A DNA stretch of 64,000 nucleotides, taken from Gnetum montanum. Taxonomy: Eukaryota; Streptophyta; Gnetopsida; Gnetales; Gnetaceae. Position numbers and translations under genes: made by a program. Position 1 is the first letter of the stretch, and every line of letters starts with the position of its first letter. The stretch covers positions 90,924 to 154,923 of the forward strand of contig MNCI01027277.1 in assembly GCA_015680685.1 (NCBI GenBank), written 5' to 3'. A model generated the notes under the pieces. The model searched no databases. It saw nothing but the letters and a program-made list of their open reading frames with translations, and was not told the origin of the DNA. Below are positions 13,215 through 25,560 of the stretch, piece after piece.

Positions 13215-13545
13215 TACAACGTAAAATTGGCAAAGGTGAGCAATCATTCGCAATGACATAAAACTGGCACAGATTGTCTACTATGATGTAAAACTGGCAA
13301 AGCTCATCCACTATGACATAAAACTAGCAAAGGCAATCTGCTATGACTATAAATTGGCATAGACTATCCACCATGATGTAAAACTAGCAAAGCGTATCCG
13401 CGACGACATTAAACTGGCCAATCCATTATCTTCTATGATGATAAACTAGCACAATAGTCTACTAGGACCATAAACTAGTGCACCATGGTCTGCTAGGACC
13501 TTAAACTAGCATAGATGGTCTACTAGGATCTTAAACTGGGTTTGC
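13215..13545 (+). repeat. Diverged tandem array with ATGACATAAAACTGGC / GACCTTAAACTAGC cores (copy A, after integrase)
   Basis: About eleven units of about 30 bp start right after the integrase stop. Early units read like CTATGACATAAAACTGGCAAAG, later ones like GGTCTACTAGGACCTTAAAC. The core is the same as in the arrays on either side of the antisense gene, so the family places this array type at three internal boundaries. Confidence 0.8.
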
Positions 13546-13555
13546 AGCATGTCCC

Positions 13556-14933
13556 CAACATACATCTAAGACTTACAAAACAAGTGAGTGTGGACAGTGC
13601 CAACACGAGGTAGGACGTTGTAGTTCCCGAATGCAGTTCATGATGCTAAGAGAACACCCTCGAGAATATGTGTAATGCCACTACCCCTGGCATCTTGCTA
13701 ATCCTTTGGTGATGTTGTATGACATCCTGTTGATCCTCCGAACCTACCGCCATCAAGGCTATCGCCCTAGCAGTAGCTTCCTTGGTCAGTGCTTGCTACT
13801 AGAGTCCAAGTAGTATTGTGGCCCAACCACAATATTGTTATCCTCTAGCCCCCACCATCGCCTGAGCTCAAAAGATGTTCAACTATTAGGTAGCCAATCT
13901 CATAGTTGAACTACATGATGTTTTCCTTAGACGAGGATTCCTAATCACTCGCATCATTGCAATTCCTAGCTACTTCAATGCCAACTTCTCCACGTTGATG
14001 TTGTGACAACCACTTCTAGCCTTTCTAGTTTGGACATCGCATGGCTCAACAACAACATTAGTTGCTCTAGCAGTGTCCAAAGCTAGCAATACCTTTTCCT
14101 TCATTTTGCATCATGGTTATTTCTTTTGGTTTGCTCTCTATTGTGTTTCCAGGATACGTACCAAAGGGGTGTCGATCAAAGGCATTTTTTCATGAAGATA
14201 GGACACTATATCATTCCAAGGTGGTTGTCTTGATTAGCTTAGCTACTTTGGAGTGCACATCCTGCATTTCCCTTTAACCTCCTTTACCTCATTCCTTGCA
14301 CTAGAAATTATCCCTGTCATACTTTCCTTTTATGATTTTTTTCCTAATGCTTGTAAAGCCCTCCCATATGCCCAACCACAAAGTCCATGACGTGCATAAT
14401 GCAACTCGCCACATGGGAAGCATCTGTAGGTAGGTTAAATCCCCACGTGGATGTAACGTAACTCATCTTGGGAAAGAAATGCCTATCCTACAACAAGGTT
14501 GTTTACAAATGTAAATGACAAAACAACAAAGAAAAAGTGTAAATTAGCAAAATCTTGCAAAAAAAAGAAAAAAAAAAGAGCATGCCTAAAATGAATGGCA
14601 CGTTAGCTATTTCATGATGACTCTCTCTAAGCATTTCGATGAGAGGTCAAAGGTCAACAAAAGAAAAGATGACCACACAAACAACTCCCTCACAAGAATT
14701 CCAATGAAGGACCTTGCTAAGCCTCATCTTTATCATTTCCCTAAACCTCCATCTCCCCTAAGTTTAGTCCTTTCTCCTAACCTACATAACCAATCCAACA
14801 CTCTCAAGAATAGCTAAGTGACATACTGGAAATTATCGAAGAGCAATGTTAGCATCTTGCCTTTTGCAGTGTTTTGTATTCTTTGTCGGTGTCTCTTGAG
14901 TCTATTGTCTAGACATCGATAAAGAGGGGCCAA
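13556..14933 (+). other. 3' untranslated region of copy A, ending in the polypurine tract
   Basis: No coding similarity seen. Blocks near 14440-14490 and 14610-14660 reappear at 17680-17720 and 17920-17960, so the same UTR is present twice. The end, AAAGAGGGGCCAA at 14921-14933, is the polypurine tract that primes plus-strand synthesis and directly precedes the LTR. Confidence 0.7.
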
Positions 14934-16740
14934 TGAAACACCCTAAAATTTCAAGATCCTCTTACTTCACCAAGGTCTTGGAATTTAGGCAAGGGATTTC
15001 CACAAGTTCAGCATCATGGCAGCTTGGCAAGAAATGAATGCTTTGAGTTTAGACTGTCTAGTTTGGCAAATTTTCTACTTCTAGTGTTGACAAGCTCGAT
15101 GGACTCTCTAGCCTACCAACCTGGACAATTCATCTGACTGCCGGCCTACTCAAAAACCATGTCTGGAGTTGTCAACAGTGCTTAGGCTACACAAAACAAT
15201 TTGACAAGTTTTCTAGTAAAAAATTTTTGCTATGCTACGCTACACTATGTAGCATAGCAGGCCTCAGAAGATGGTTGCTTAGGTGATCAAGTACAAACTA
15301 TTGTAGAACAAATTGCTACGCTACACAGCATAGCATAGTGTAGCAAAGGCAAGACAGAAAGGTCCAGCTTACCTAGTGATTCCAATTGCACTTGACAAGC
15401 ACTCCAGCCTTCAAAATAAGTTACCTTGCTTAACTTCAAGTCCTTCAACAAGATCTCTTACTAGAAAGTGGTAGATTGAACAAAGAAGTAGGATTTGCTA
15501 GCTGTTATGTTCTATTATGTTACATAGCATAGCACAGCATAGCGATAATGCAAGAGCAGCAAGAAATGCTTCAAATGCAAGTTCAACAAGTTCAGAGGCT
15601 CCCCTCACAAAAGGTAAAATTTGTAGCTATTAGCATGGTCAAAACTTCAAACAAATGTTTGTAACTTTAGCACAAGTCTCAAATAAAGCCTACTACTATG
15701 CTATGCTATGCTATGCTATGTAGCATAGCAAGGATGCAAGTCAAACAAAATGCCACGAAAGTTAACCCAATGTGTGCTGAAGCTTCCAATGGATGTAGTT
15801 AGCTTCAAAAGTAAACTTTCTTTTCAAACTAGTGACTACGCTATGCTATGCTATATAGCGTAGTAGGCTACTACGCTACACTGACATGCTATGCTACATA
15901 GCATAGCATAGCATAGCAAGCTTCTATGCTACTTCAAGGTGCCTCATTCCTCATCTACATTATCAAAATTTTTCATTCTAGCATCTCCGGTTTCAACAGC
16001 ATAATTGCAACATGACAGGTTCACAATCATCTTTGCATGTCCATGCAGCACAAACACATCAACATCTTGCAGGTCCAAGACATGTGGCATCCAAACTGCA
16101 TTTCTCACGTACCCCTAGCCCTATAAATACCCCGATCAGCAACGCTCAAAGGGTTGTCAAAAAAGATTGGATTGGTGAAAATTTGGTTTGCGGTTGGCAG
16201 TTTTGGGCAATCTTGGGCATTGTTAGCATTAGTTGGCATTTTAAAAATCCACAGTAGTTGGCATGTTTAGCATTGGCACTTGGCATAAGCTTTTTCTTGT
16301 TGGCATGTTGTATCGTTGGCTTTTGAGCTTGTACTCGAAAACATAGTTAAGGCATTTTGAGCATTCCGGTCATTCCTGGACTACCTATGCCCCTCCAGCA
16401 CTATACCACTTGTTATACATTTTCATGCAGAGAAGAGAATCAAACCAAAAAATTTGTGATGGTGCATTTTCTCATCCCAATTACTTTGTTATTTCTATAT
16501 TGTCATTACTGTGCAACATTATTTTCTTCATTATTGCATTTATTAATCATCATTTAAATTTCACATATCTTGCACTTAAAACCATGTTTACAAAAGGTTA
16601 AGTGACACTAACTAAGTCCCTATTTGATCGACCAGACCATTCAGGGCACCCTATTTCCATTTTTATCCAACACGACCCTCACATGGATCCAGGGTTAAAA
16701 CTATGCGCCTGACAACCTCGCGGTGTTTCCAACCGCTGAC
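14934..16740 (+). repeat. LTR of the Tat-lineage family (LTR1)
   Basis: Starts TGAAACACCC after a polypurine tract. TATA box CCTATAAATACCCC near 16120. Ends where GTTTTTGG (primer-site side) begins. Copy B LTR (TGAAACACCACAAAA) and LTR2 at 18231 share both ends. The middle (15210-15920) is filled with GCATAGCATAG / CTACGCTACACTATG words that are not shared as sequence with LTR2. Confidence 0.82.
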
Positions 16741-18230
16741 GTTTTTGGTCACTATAGACCTTAAACTGGGTTCATAGTCTACTATGACCTTAAACTAGTA
16801 AGGCCACGATCTACCAAGACCTTAAACTAGGTTCATATTCAACCACTAATAATTCCTTTCATCCTCTTGCAAGCAAGTGAACGAGCCTAACCCTTACCCC
16901 CCACCCCCCCACCCCCCATTCTACACCTCGCGAGCGAGCATGCTACAGCCCTAGAATGGAGCACTTGCAATGCGCATAGCCTTTCAAGCACTTGTAGCAT
17001 CTTGACCCTCAAAAGTTTACTGTGTTTTGAGAACTTGTAATGGGGATAGCCTTTGGAGCACTTGTAACATCTTAGATCCCATAATTTTACTAGCTTTTGA
17101 GCACTTGCAATGAGGATAACCTTNCCCCATAATTTTACTAGCTTTTGAGCACTTGCAATGAGGATAACCTTTGAAGCACTTGTAATGAGGGTAGTCTTTG
17201 GAGAGCATGTAGCATCTTAACCCCTATAATTTTACTAGCTTATGAGCACTTACAATGGGCACAACCTCTAAGAAACTTGCAACATCTTAACCCCCTACAA
17301 TTTATTGGCATTTTTTTAATCTTATATGGCTTTCTTATCTTCTTAGAGTTGTGTTTGCAGGATGACGCCCTATATGTCATCATGCAAAAGCACCTCTCAT
17401 CATAGTAGCAAGTCACCACATCACTTTGATGTGCATGACTAGACTAGCTAAGCCTCTCAAGAGTGCACATCCTCCTCATCTCATTATAGCCTACTCACAC
17501 CTACTCTTATATCTAGATACCCTTCTATTCTCCATGTAGCAAAGTTGGCAAACCCTTTTGATGCTCATGCACTATGACCACATGGCATCCTCTTCACATA
17601 TCTCATCAAACATTAATCTTCCCAAGGTATACATAACATCAGTCATCTTTTGGGAAGCCTATCATCCAAACAAAGCCTAGGTAGATGTAACATAAGTCAT
17701 CCTAGGAAGGAAACACCTTTTGTTCAAACACCATGCTATTTTGTCAATGATGGAGAAAAGCCCATCTAGTGACATGCAATTCACTTGATGGGAAGTATTT
17801 CACTCCATAGTAAGCATTCAATAATGTGCAAAGCCCAAGGAAGGCTCACCCTACAAAAAAAACATGCAATCAAGCAATAAAGTAGTTTTGTTGCCAACCT
17901 AGCCCTAAATCTACACCTTGACTCTCTCATGAGTACTCCGATGAGAGGTTAGCATTTTTAAGGGAAAGCCACTCTACTGTCATGGTCACCATTAATACCC
18001 CATTTACACCTTATCTTTCCCTTTTTATCCCTAGAACATCACCTACACCTTCTTTCACTTTTCACCTATCATCTAGCATGCCCCTATCCACAACACTCTT
18101 TGAGCACGGTGCAGTGACATCCACTTTCACACTACAAAGTGATGCTAGTGCCAAGCCTACTATGGTGTTTTTCTATTCTTTGTCAACATCTCTTGGGCCA
18201 CTCCTCTAAATTTCAACAAAGAGGGATCAA
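16741..18230 (+). mobile_element. Internally deleted Tat-family remnant: primer-side start fused to 3' UTR
   Basis: Directly after LTR1, TTTTTGGTCACTATAGACC passes into ACCTTAAACT array units (16757-16845) that elsewhere follow integrase. The rest resembles the 3' UTR of copy A and ends in a polypurine tract (ACAAAGAGGGATCAA) before LTR2. No gag or pol is left between. It is either an internal deletion or a recombinant between two copies. Confidence 0.65.
16960..17310. repeat. Imperfect tandem repeat, about 70-100 bp units, with an assembly N at 17124
   Basis: Four to five units built on GAGCACTTGCAATGAGGATA, CTTGTAGCATCTTAACCCC and ATAATTTTACTAGCTTTTGA. The join at 17124 has the same 46 bp on both sides, so at least one unit is probably an assembly duplicate. 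Confidence 0.7.
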
Positions 18231-19748
18231 TGAAACACCACCAAATCCAAACTAAAGCATCCCAACTACAATTTTTCCTAAGTGTTGAGACTATGTTCAA
18301 CCCTAGTTCAGAGTGTAGTTAGCCTCTCATAGAGAGCATAGTTAGCATAAAAGGCCATTTTCTTGTAGCTTTGGCTAAGTGTTAAGACTACACTCAACCC
18401 CAACATGGAACATAGTTAGCCTCTAGTGGAGAGAATAGTTAGCACGAAGGCTAGTTTTGCAAATTATTCTAAGAGTTGGGACTATTCTCTCCAATACCCT
18501 AAAGCATAGTTAGCCTCTAATGAAGAGCATAATCAATAAAAGGGCAAGTTTTGACAAGTCCTAGAACTATGCTCACCCTAGTTGAGAGTTTTGTTAGCAT
18601 CCAGTGGAGAGCATAGTCAACACATAAACATTTTTTGCAAATTTTTCTAAGTCTGAGACTACGCTCTCCTTTAGTCTAAAGCATAGTCAAGCATAGTCAA
18701 CCAGAACAATCTCCAGCAACATCCACAACATAGCACCAGCACTTAGCTCAACTTAAACTCATCTTTAGCAAGTGTAGTTATCAAAAATGCTTCTTTTTGT
18801 ACCCCCTTTTGGCCCCAATATTGTAACTATGCTAGACCCCATGCAAGATAGTGAAGAGCATCATCCCAAAGCATAGTCTCCAAAATTGCATTTTTAGGTA
18901 CTTTGTAGTGTTCTCAATACATACATGTAGTTGGAAATGTAGTCATATTCTCATAGTCTCATAGTGTTTGGTAGAGCATAGCAAAGTACGATAACATCAA
19001 TCTAGTGGAGAGCATAGTCAGGTGACAGCGTAGTCCCAACCATCCCCTCTACAACATGGTAGCCATCCTACATCTTTTGCTAATCCTAGGCCTATAAATA
19101 CCCATGTCCTCAATGTTTTTAGGGTTGGAAAAAAAATTATTTTGGAAAATCAAAGAGTTGACAAATTAAAGGCATTTTGGCAAACCAGAGAGAGGCAAAG
19201 ATGCAAACCACCATAGACCACTGCAATCCATCAAAACATCATAGCTAATGGTACACTATAGTGACCAACATAGCAAACACAAACACCTCAACAGAATGCT
19301 AGTCACCTCCAAGATAATGACTACACTATCCACTATGCCTGTTATACACCATGTACCTTCTAACCCCCTTTGGTGTTAACTACACTCTACCCCATTTGGG
19401 GTGGTGTTTTGCTTCTCTCTCTCTCTTTCTTTGAATTTTTCACTATTTTGTTGCATAGCTACATCTAAAAACATGCTTATAAAATACTCTACATGCATTG
19501 ACACAACCCACTTCATTGAAACTCTTAACTACACTCAAACACACTAACATTGTTAACACCACTTGAACACTTAGCATTGTTTCAGATCAGCACTATGACT
19601 AATCACACCGCACCTCCATTACATCTAATAAGTTCCTATTCAATTAGTTAGACCATTCAAAGCACCCTGTCTCTACCTCCAACAAGCCCTTACACAGACT
19701 TAGGGTTAGACTATATCCTCATGGACCTCGATGTTCCAATCATCAACA
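18231..19748 (+). repeat. LTR of the Tat-lineage family (LTR2)
   Basis: Begins TGAAACACCACC after the polypurine tract; TATA box GCCTATAAATACCC near 19091; ends at CAACA before TTTTTGATTAG. Between 18280 and 18720 it holds four to five copies of a roughly 110-bp unit containing AGCATAGTTAGCCTCTAGTG and GGAGAGCATAGT. LTR1 lacks this array. The right border abuts the broken RT of element C at about 19765. Confidence 0.8.
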
Positions 19749-19769
19749 TTTTTGATTAGTACAATATCC

Positions 19770-19970
19770 AACACTTGATCCACAAATGACACAAGAAAGC
19801 AATCTTTGTAGGTATCCATGTTCGATAGCCTGAAATCTATGTTGAATCTTGAGTTCCCTTCTTTCTTTGGCACTATGACAAGTGGGATAACCTACTTACT
19901 ATCTACAATGGGATAAATGAACCTTGCCCTAAGAATTTGCTCAATTTCTTTCTGGATGATCTATTTGAGC
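19770..19970 (-). pseudogene. N-terminal reverse transcriptase fragment of copy C
   Basis: The minus strand encodes IIQKEIEQILRARFIYPI, VIPLVIVPKKEGNSRFNIDF and a block ending SFVDQVLD. It is the start of an Athila-type RT and aligns with 41896-42090 in element D. One TAG interrupts it. The catalytic part is missing. Confidence 0.75.
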
Positions 19971-20831
19971 TTAGGGTTCAATCTTCTCTACAACTACCTT
20001 TTTGGTTTTATGGAGGAGTCTATATACATCCTATGCTGGAATATTCTAGGATCAATTCATGTGAGCTCATGATCAAACCAAGCAAAGGTTGTCAACCATT
20101 TTTTGACAACTTCCAACAACTTTTTTTTCTATAATGGGGAAAAAGTGGCATTAATGATATCTAGCTTACTATTTTTTAGAAAAGAATATTCCATCCTAGT
20201 TGGTAGAGCTTTTATCTCAAGAGGCTCTTGCTTGCATGTTTCAAGGACCTCTAACTCTCTCTAATTAATTTCACCTTATTCTTAAAATATTTGGAAATGG
20301 ATCCACTCCAGTTGGTCCATGTTGTCTACATAAGAGCTTATGAGGCTCCTAGTTGGTTCTATGCACATTTTTGAGTTGACCTCTATTTTAGCTATCAACC
20401 ATTAGGTATCCTCCTATTTTATGGTATCTATGTACATGCACCTTTGAATTTTTATGATGTATACACACTACCTACATGCTTTGAGTATTGTGCTTTATAT
20501 AGTTCATAACTTCTGTAGGTAGTGGAACCCTGTGTCATTGTTCATGATGCATGGAATGCACTTCTTCTCAATCTTACCAAATTCATTCTCCTTGAAAATC
20601 TAAGGAGAGATATCTTATCTACAAACATGCATTAATGGTACTCATCCATGCTCTTCCCATATTGATAGGGAATTCTCCTTTGTAGTTATTCACACAAATC
20701 ACTAAGAAGTAAGTAGGATAGGACCACCCACATATGGTGATCACAATGTCCTCCACCAACCCTAAGGGGATAGTGATGGACTAACTAGTCAACTCTAAGT
20801 AAATGTTGCACTTTTTGAGTGGTGGCAAGTT

Positions 20832-21092
20832 CTAGGCTTTGTACATATCTTGTGATATCAAGTTAACTCTAGAACTTGAGTCTAGAAGAGCCTTGCACAT
20901 TTCATTTCTAGCAATTTGCAAATAGATGAGGGGACTCTCAAGATCAAATCTCTTCCTAGGAAGATGATCAGCCTTAATCCAATCAGTGATTGCATGGGTC
21001 AACATTACAATGTGCAATTTGGGAGCATTTTGGTTTGAAGCATTCTCGAGAGACATTTCAAAGAAGGTAGGAGAAGTAGGGTTAGCAACCAT
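20832..21092 (-). pseudogene. Protease fragment of copy C
   Basis: An 86-codon stretch ends ALLDSSSRVNLISQDMYKA, resembling the retropepsin active-site region of Athila elements (LLDxGSSVNLIS). The G of the D-S-G triad is replaced by S, so activity is unlikely. Upstream on the same strand, 21300-23100 holds gag remnants, including a serine/proline stretch near 22810-22990 also seen in elements D and E. Confidence 0.6.
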
Positions 21093-23741
21093 AGTTTTCT
21101 ATGAGGGCTTTATTGGGTTGTTGGTTCTAAAGAATGGTCTTTTTCAAGGCTTAATGTTAGAACCACTTGGCTAAGGAACTAGTTGTACGTTCATAGCCCT
21201 TGTGGCATTTCTCTACTATGGTTGGGCTAGTATTTCTCCATTTATAGATGGAGCAAATGGTAAAGAAGTTGATGATGAAGGTGTAGGAGTGGAAGGATGA
21301 TGAGGGTAATAGGGAAATGGGGACTTTACCCCTTACAGATGGTGCTTTGTAATATTCAGGATGGTAGTAGTGTTGTTGGAAGGAAGAGTAACTAGAAGAG
21401 TCACATGGAGAGATAGGTTACTAAATGTAGTACTCATAAGGATCTAGATCATAGTAAGGGTATTGTTACCCTAGATGTGGCATCCCTCATGACTATGGGC
21501 ATTGTTGCTACTAATATTGCTCATGAGGTTGAGGTGGCACTCCACTCAAATAGTAGGCTTGTTGGTGGAACTGCCAATAGTTTCCTTAAGGATAAGGCAA
21601 CCTCCTGGGTGCTTTCCATTTGGCCAATCTAGGATTCAATGCATACATTCCAAATTTCTATAAGTGTGCAACAAATGCCACACCCCTCATCATCAAATTC
21701 AAAATCTGCAACCTCTTCTATTGCAGTAGCCATGCCTGTTCTTATGATGGGTACATTTGGCTTCAATTTTCTTCCTTTTATCATCTCCACTACCTCCTTG
21801 ATCTCTATTCTCCTATGTAATTCTTAGAGAAATTTGAAATTTTTTGTTTAAGAAGTTCCACATTTTATGAACCTTGGTTGATATTTCAGAAAGAGACTTT
21901 AGGATCAGCATGGTTTTTCATTTCACCACTTCATCAAGTGGTTCCTTCTTCTCATTTTCATAGAAATGAAGCTCCCTCTTGTGGAGGAAGGGGTTCCTAT
22001 AGTACTCTTCTACACTTTCTCTCTTTTTCAACTTTCCCTCTTCTTTAGCCACTTGCTTAATGAGCCTTTGGATCTGATAAGCCATTAGCTCCAAAATTCT
22101 CCCTTTGGCATAGACCCCAAGGGTTCTCCTTATTTTAATTTAGATTCCATCTATGATATGGTGTAGCTACTCGCTCTAAGAATAGCCATGGCCTAGGCAT
22201 TGATGCAATAGAGAGTAGTACCTACCCATGACCACATCCAAGGATTCATGGGTGCCTTGCTCCCATTCTTGAATTTTCCTTCTCAAGTTAGACACTTAGG
22301 AGTATGTCTAGTACTTATCATTTAATAGTTCAAGCATCCTTAAATTAATTTTAATTCCAATGATTAATATCAACTTTCAGCTTCTTTGATGAGTGTCCTA
22401 GAAGAAAACTTCAATTTTTACCATTCATTCTCCATGGTTTGTAAGGCACATGCATCGTGAAAGTCTTGCTGATGATTTTGTGGATCTAAATTATATCTAC
22501 CTTCAAACATAGGATTATTATTCATATCCAATAGTTTGATTCAGTTGTCTTTCATGTGCCTGGTTGGTATCCTAACAAGCTTCACAATGTTCAACATGTT
22601 TCTTGTAGTAAGCAGGGGCTCATCATAATCATAATGATCTTAGTGGCCCCTGTCATGGCCATGATACCTATGATGAGCTTTACTATCCCTTCTTTCTATG
22701 TGATGATCCTCCCTTGATTTCCTATGCCCATGGTCTCTACTATTATGATAGGATCTATGATCATCCCTATCTCATCATTCACCTCCATCATGGTTTTTGC
22801 TACCTTTATGACTCCAATCAGAGTTTGAGAAGGAACATGATAAGTATGAAGAATGAGAAGAGGGAGGAGAACCAACACCAANATGACTCCAATCAGAGTT
22901 TGAGAAGGAACATGATAAGTATGAAGAATGAGAAGAGGGAGGAGAACCAACACCAAAGTGGTGCCTACTCCTTCCCCTTCTTTGGTCCCTACCCTATTCA
23001 CCATGTTTGTCTTTTTCTTAGTGTTTGTCCTTGTTCCTACCTTGGCTATCCCCCTTTGAGGCCCTCTAATCATGGAATCCATTATTCCTAGAACCAAGGT
23101 TTTTCATAGTGGATTGCAAATGCTAGTTAAGAGTCTCCTCATCAAAAAGAGGAGGAATATCAATGTAATGAGAGCTCCTCAAAAAGAATCCCTCACCTTC
23201 TCTATGTATCTATAGGAACAACTAGGTATGGCTCCATTTTCCTTTTATGGCCTCATATCGGGGTTCCATTTACCAATCTTTCTTCTTTTATGCCTTTGTG
23301 GGATGACAATCTCAGTAAGCATGATCTTGCACTTCGTACCTTGCCTTGAGTCATGTAATGTCCAATTTGATGAGATTTTTGAGTAGCATTGCAAGAACAA
23401 ATCGAGAGGTAACACGATGTTTCCTTCCATGTTCCTCCATCACAGATGTTCTTCCTAATGTCAGATGAACATGAAGTCCAAAGTGTGGGCATCTAGATGA
23501 GTATAGACCATCTTATTTGATTGGGGCATGGGTGATTTCTAGTCTTCTTGCCTTTGCTACTTGGAATCACACATAAAAAGTGATGGAGAGTTTTTCCTAT
23601 GAGAGGAAGCCATATTAGTTATTTTTAAAAAACTTTGCATGTGTTATTATTATTTGTCTTAATGATTTTGACTTTAAGATTCATTACAACATCATTGAAT
23701 GATTTCACTAACTTCCTAGGTAGCACACATAGCTAACTAAA

Positions 23742-23759
23742 GTCCCCGACAATGGCACA
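23742..23759 (-). other. Primer binding site of copy C
   Basis: On the minus strand TTGTGCCATTGTCGGGGA, next to the LTR end CATCA. It resembles TGGCGCCGTTGCCGGGGA, the tRNA-Asp complementary site used by Athila elements, with C-to-T-type changes. Confidence 0.65.
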
Positions 23760-23760
23760 A

Positions 23761-24584
23761 TGATGAGCAATGAGTATACCCTACATTCAACCATATGAAT
23801 CACAAGCATCCACTAGTGATCCGATTGAATTCTATAAACTTTAGTTTTTTAAATGCACATTATCTAGTTAGTGAACCTAAGGATGTGATCATTGTCTTCT
23901 TGGTTCCACTTGTGTAAATATAAGCATATGATTAAGTGTAACCAAGGCACATGATTTGTATAATTTCAAATTTTTATCTGTTTTAGCCTAAGTGTAAAAT
24001 AAAGTGATTAAGTATTAATTAATCTAATAACTATCTAATGCTATATGCTATTTCCTAACACAACTATCCGGTCCCACCTACCATACACATCTTGAATGCA
24101 TTACAATATTGTTGGGTTACCAAGTGTTAGCACTACTATGATTACCAAGTGTTAACATTATGCTCAAGGTGGTTGTAGTTATGTGTATTAATTAATCATA
24201 TTTAATTAACTAAGGACATTGAAGTAGATTGCATGAATAGTAAAGTGCATTAAAGTAAACATTAAACTATTTCCAAATGCTGCAAAGTATTCCAAGAAGT
24301 TCATCTTTATTGCCATCACATTGAAGTGTCTAGGTATATTAGTGCTCGAATCAGGATTCGTACACTTCTTGACTCCTACTATAGGGACTTAGAGAATATT
24401 CTAACTATCACAAAAACAAATTGTGAGAAATTTCCTAAGCTATTGACTAACCAATGCCATAAATGTGATGGGTGCATACATTTATATAGCCAGCTCAAAT
24501 GCCACGTCAACGCATCAAATCATGCATCAACGAGGATACGTAGACAGGGATGTGTCAATGCAGCCCATTAATGATGATTCATCA
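23761..24584 (-). repeat. 5' LTR of copy C
   Basis: About 824 bp, close to the 804 bp of element D LTR. Minus-strand TATA box CTATATAAATG near 24480. Shares blocks with the D LTRs, including TACCAAGTGTTA-type words and the end ...CTCATCA. Confidence 0.65.
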
Positions 24585-24983
24585 AAATGTATAAGGGATA
24601 ATAATTTAAACTTAGAAATTTTCTATTTATCAACCACACTTCTAATGCCATGTGAGAAATCCTCAAATCAAAGTATGATTCTACCTCCACCAAGAGACTT
24701 AGAAGTCTAACTATCAAATTCAATAATTATAAAAAATTTTCTAACCACATCATGAAATAGCACCTTAGAATAGTGTCAAATATGATTTGGGACTTAAAAT
24801 GCTACTAAGAATAGTATTATAGATGAAAACAAATTACAAGTAGTTATCTGCTCACTATCAAACTTTGAAGACATATTAGTTAACATGACATATAATAAAA
24901 ATGCAAAAACATTCAAGAGTATTATGTATCATTTCAAATTTGTTGAGGAATTTTGGATAGTTATTAATACCTCTAATGTTTAT

Positions 24984-25560
24984 TGATAAGTAGTGAGTAT
25001 CCCTTAGGCCCAACCATACGAATTACAAGTGTATATGTGTAATCTAGTTAAATTTTGTGGAACATTGGGTTAATATGTATCCTAGGTAATGAAGCATGAT
25101 ATTATTGGTCATTGTCTTCCCAGTCATCACTTGTGCTAGGTTAATTAGTATTGTTAAGTATGATTGAGGTATAAGATGTTTTTATTTTTTTTATTTTCAT
25201 CATTAAAATATTAAAATAATAAAGTGATTAAAATATTAATGTCAAACTAACTATGGAATTAAGGGTAATCTAAGCTATTCTAAGCATAGAGTATTTGTTC
25301 CCACTTTCTGTATTAACATTGCTAGGTTACTAAGTGTCTACTACTACGTGTACCAAGTATCTACCGCCAAGATTACTAAACATTAATATATTATGCTCAA
25401 AGTAGTCATACTCATCTTGTCATAGAATAAAATATTAAATTACTAAGTGTTGAAAAGTAAAGTATATTAAGAATAAAATTTTGAAAATAAACTAAGTGCT
25501 AGTTCAAGTGCTACTCGCAAAGCAACTTTTGTCATTTTACCCAGGAACATTCTCATTAGG
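24984..25560 (-). repeat. Older Athila-like LTR remnant on minus
   Basis: Plus-strand TGATAAGTAGTGAGTATCCC matches the C LTR end TGATGAGCAATGAGTATACC, and the following 500 bp align loosely, including GTTACTAAGTGTCTAC words. No internal region is attached. The right border is uncertain. Confidence 0.55.

Larger units (their letters stand above)
1..16740 (+). mobile_element. Tat-lineage Ty3/gypsy LTR retrotransposon, decayed (copy A)
   Basis: Order on + is gag, protease, a 6 kb segment holding an antisense gene, reverse transcriptase, RNase H, a second RNase H, integrase, 3' UTR and LTR. The 5' LTR lies before the window. A second, archaeal-type RNase H between the normal RNase H and integrase is a known hallmark of the plant Tat/Ogre clade. 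All sense frames are broken by many stops and frameshifts, so the copy is dead. It is the same family as copy B at 52034-64000: gag, protease, antisense gene, pol start and LTR ends all match at protein or DNA level. Confidence 0.88.
19765..24584 (-). mobile_element. Athila-like Ty3/gypsy element on minus, truncated in RT (copy C)
   Basis: Read on the minus strand: LTR 24584-23761, primer site 23759-23742, gag about 23600-21300, protease about 21090-20830, and the first part of RT to about 19770. RT stops abruptly where LTR2 ends, so the rest was separated by the Tat-family insertion or deleted. Family membership follows from similarity of gag, protease, RT and LTR to element D. Confidence 0.75.

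Noticed and set aside
15660-15920. Plain microsatellite (CTATG)n
   Set aside because: Not a pure five-base repeat. The words are dispersed, occur on both strands and recur in the antisense introns, so it was treated as a dispersed word.
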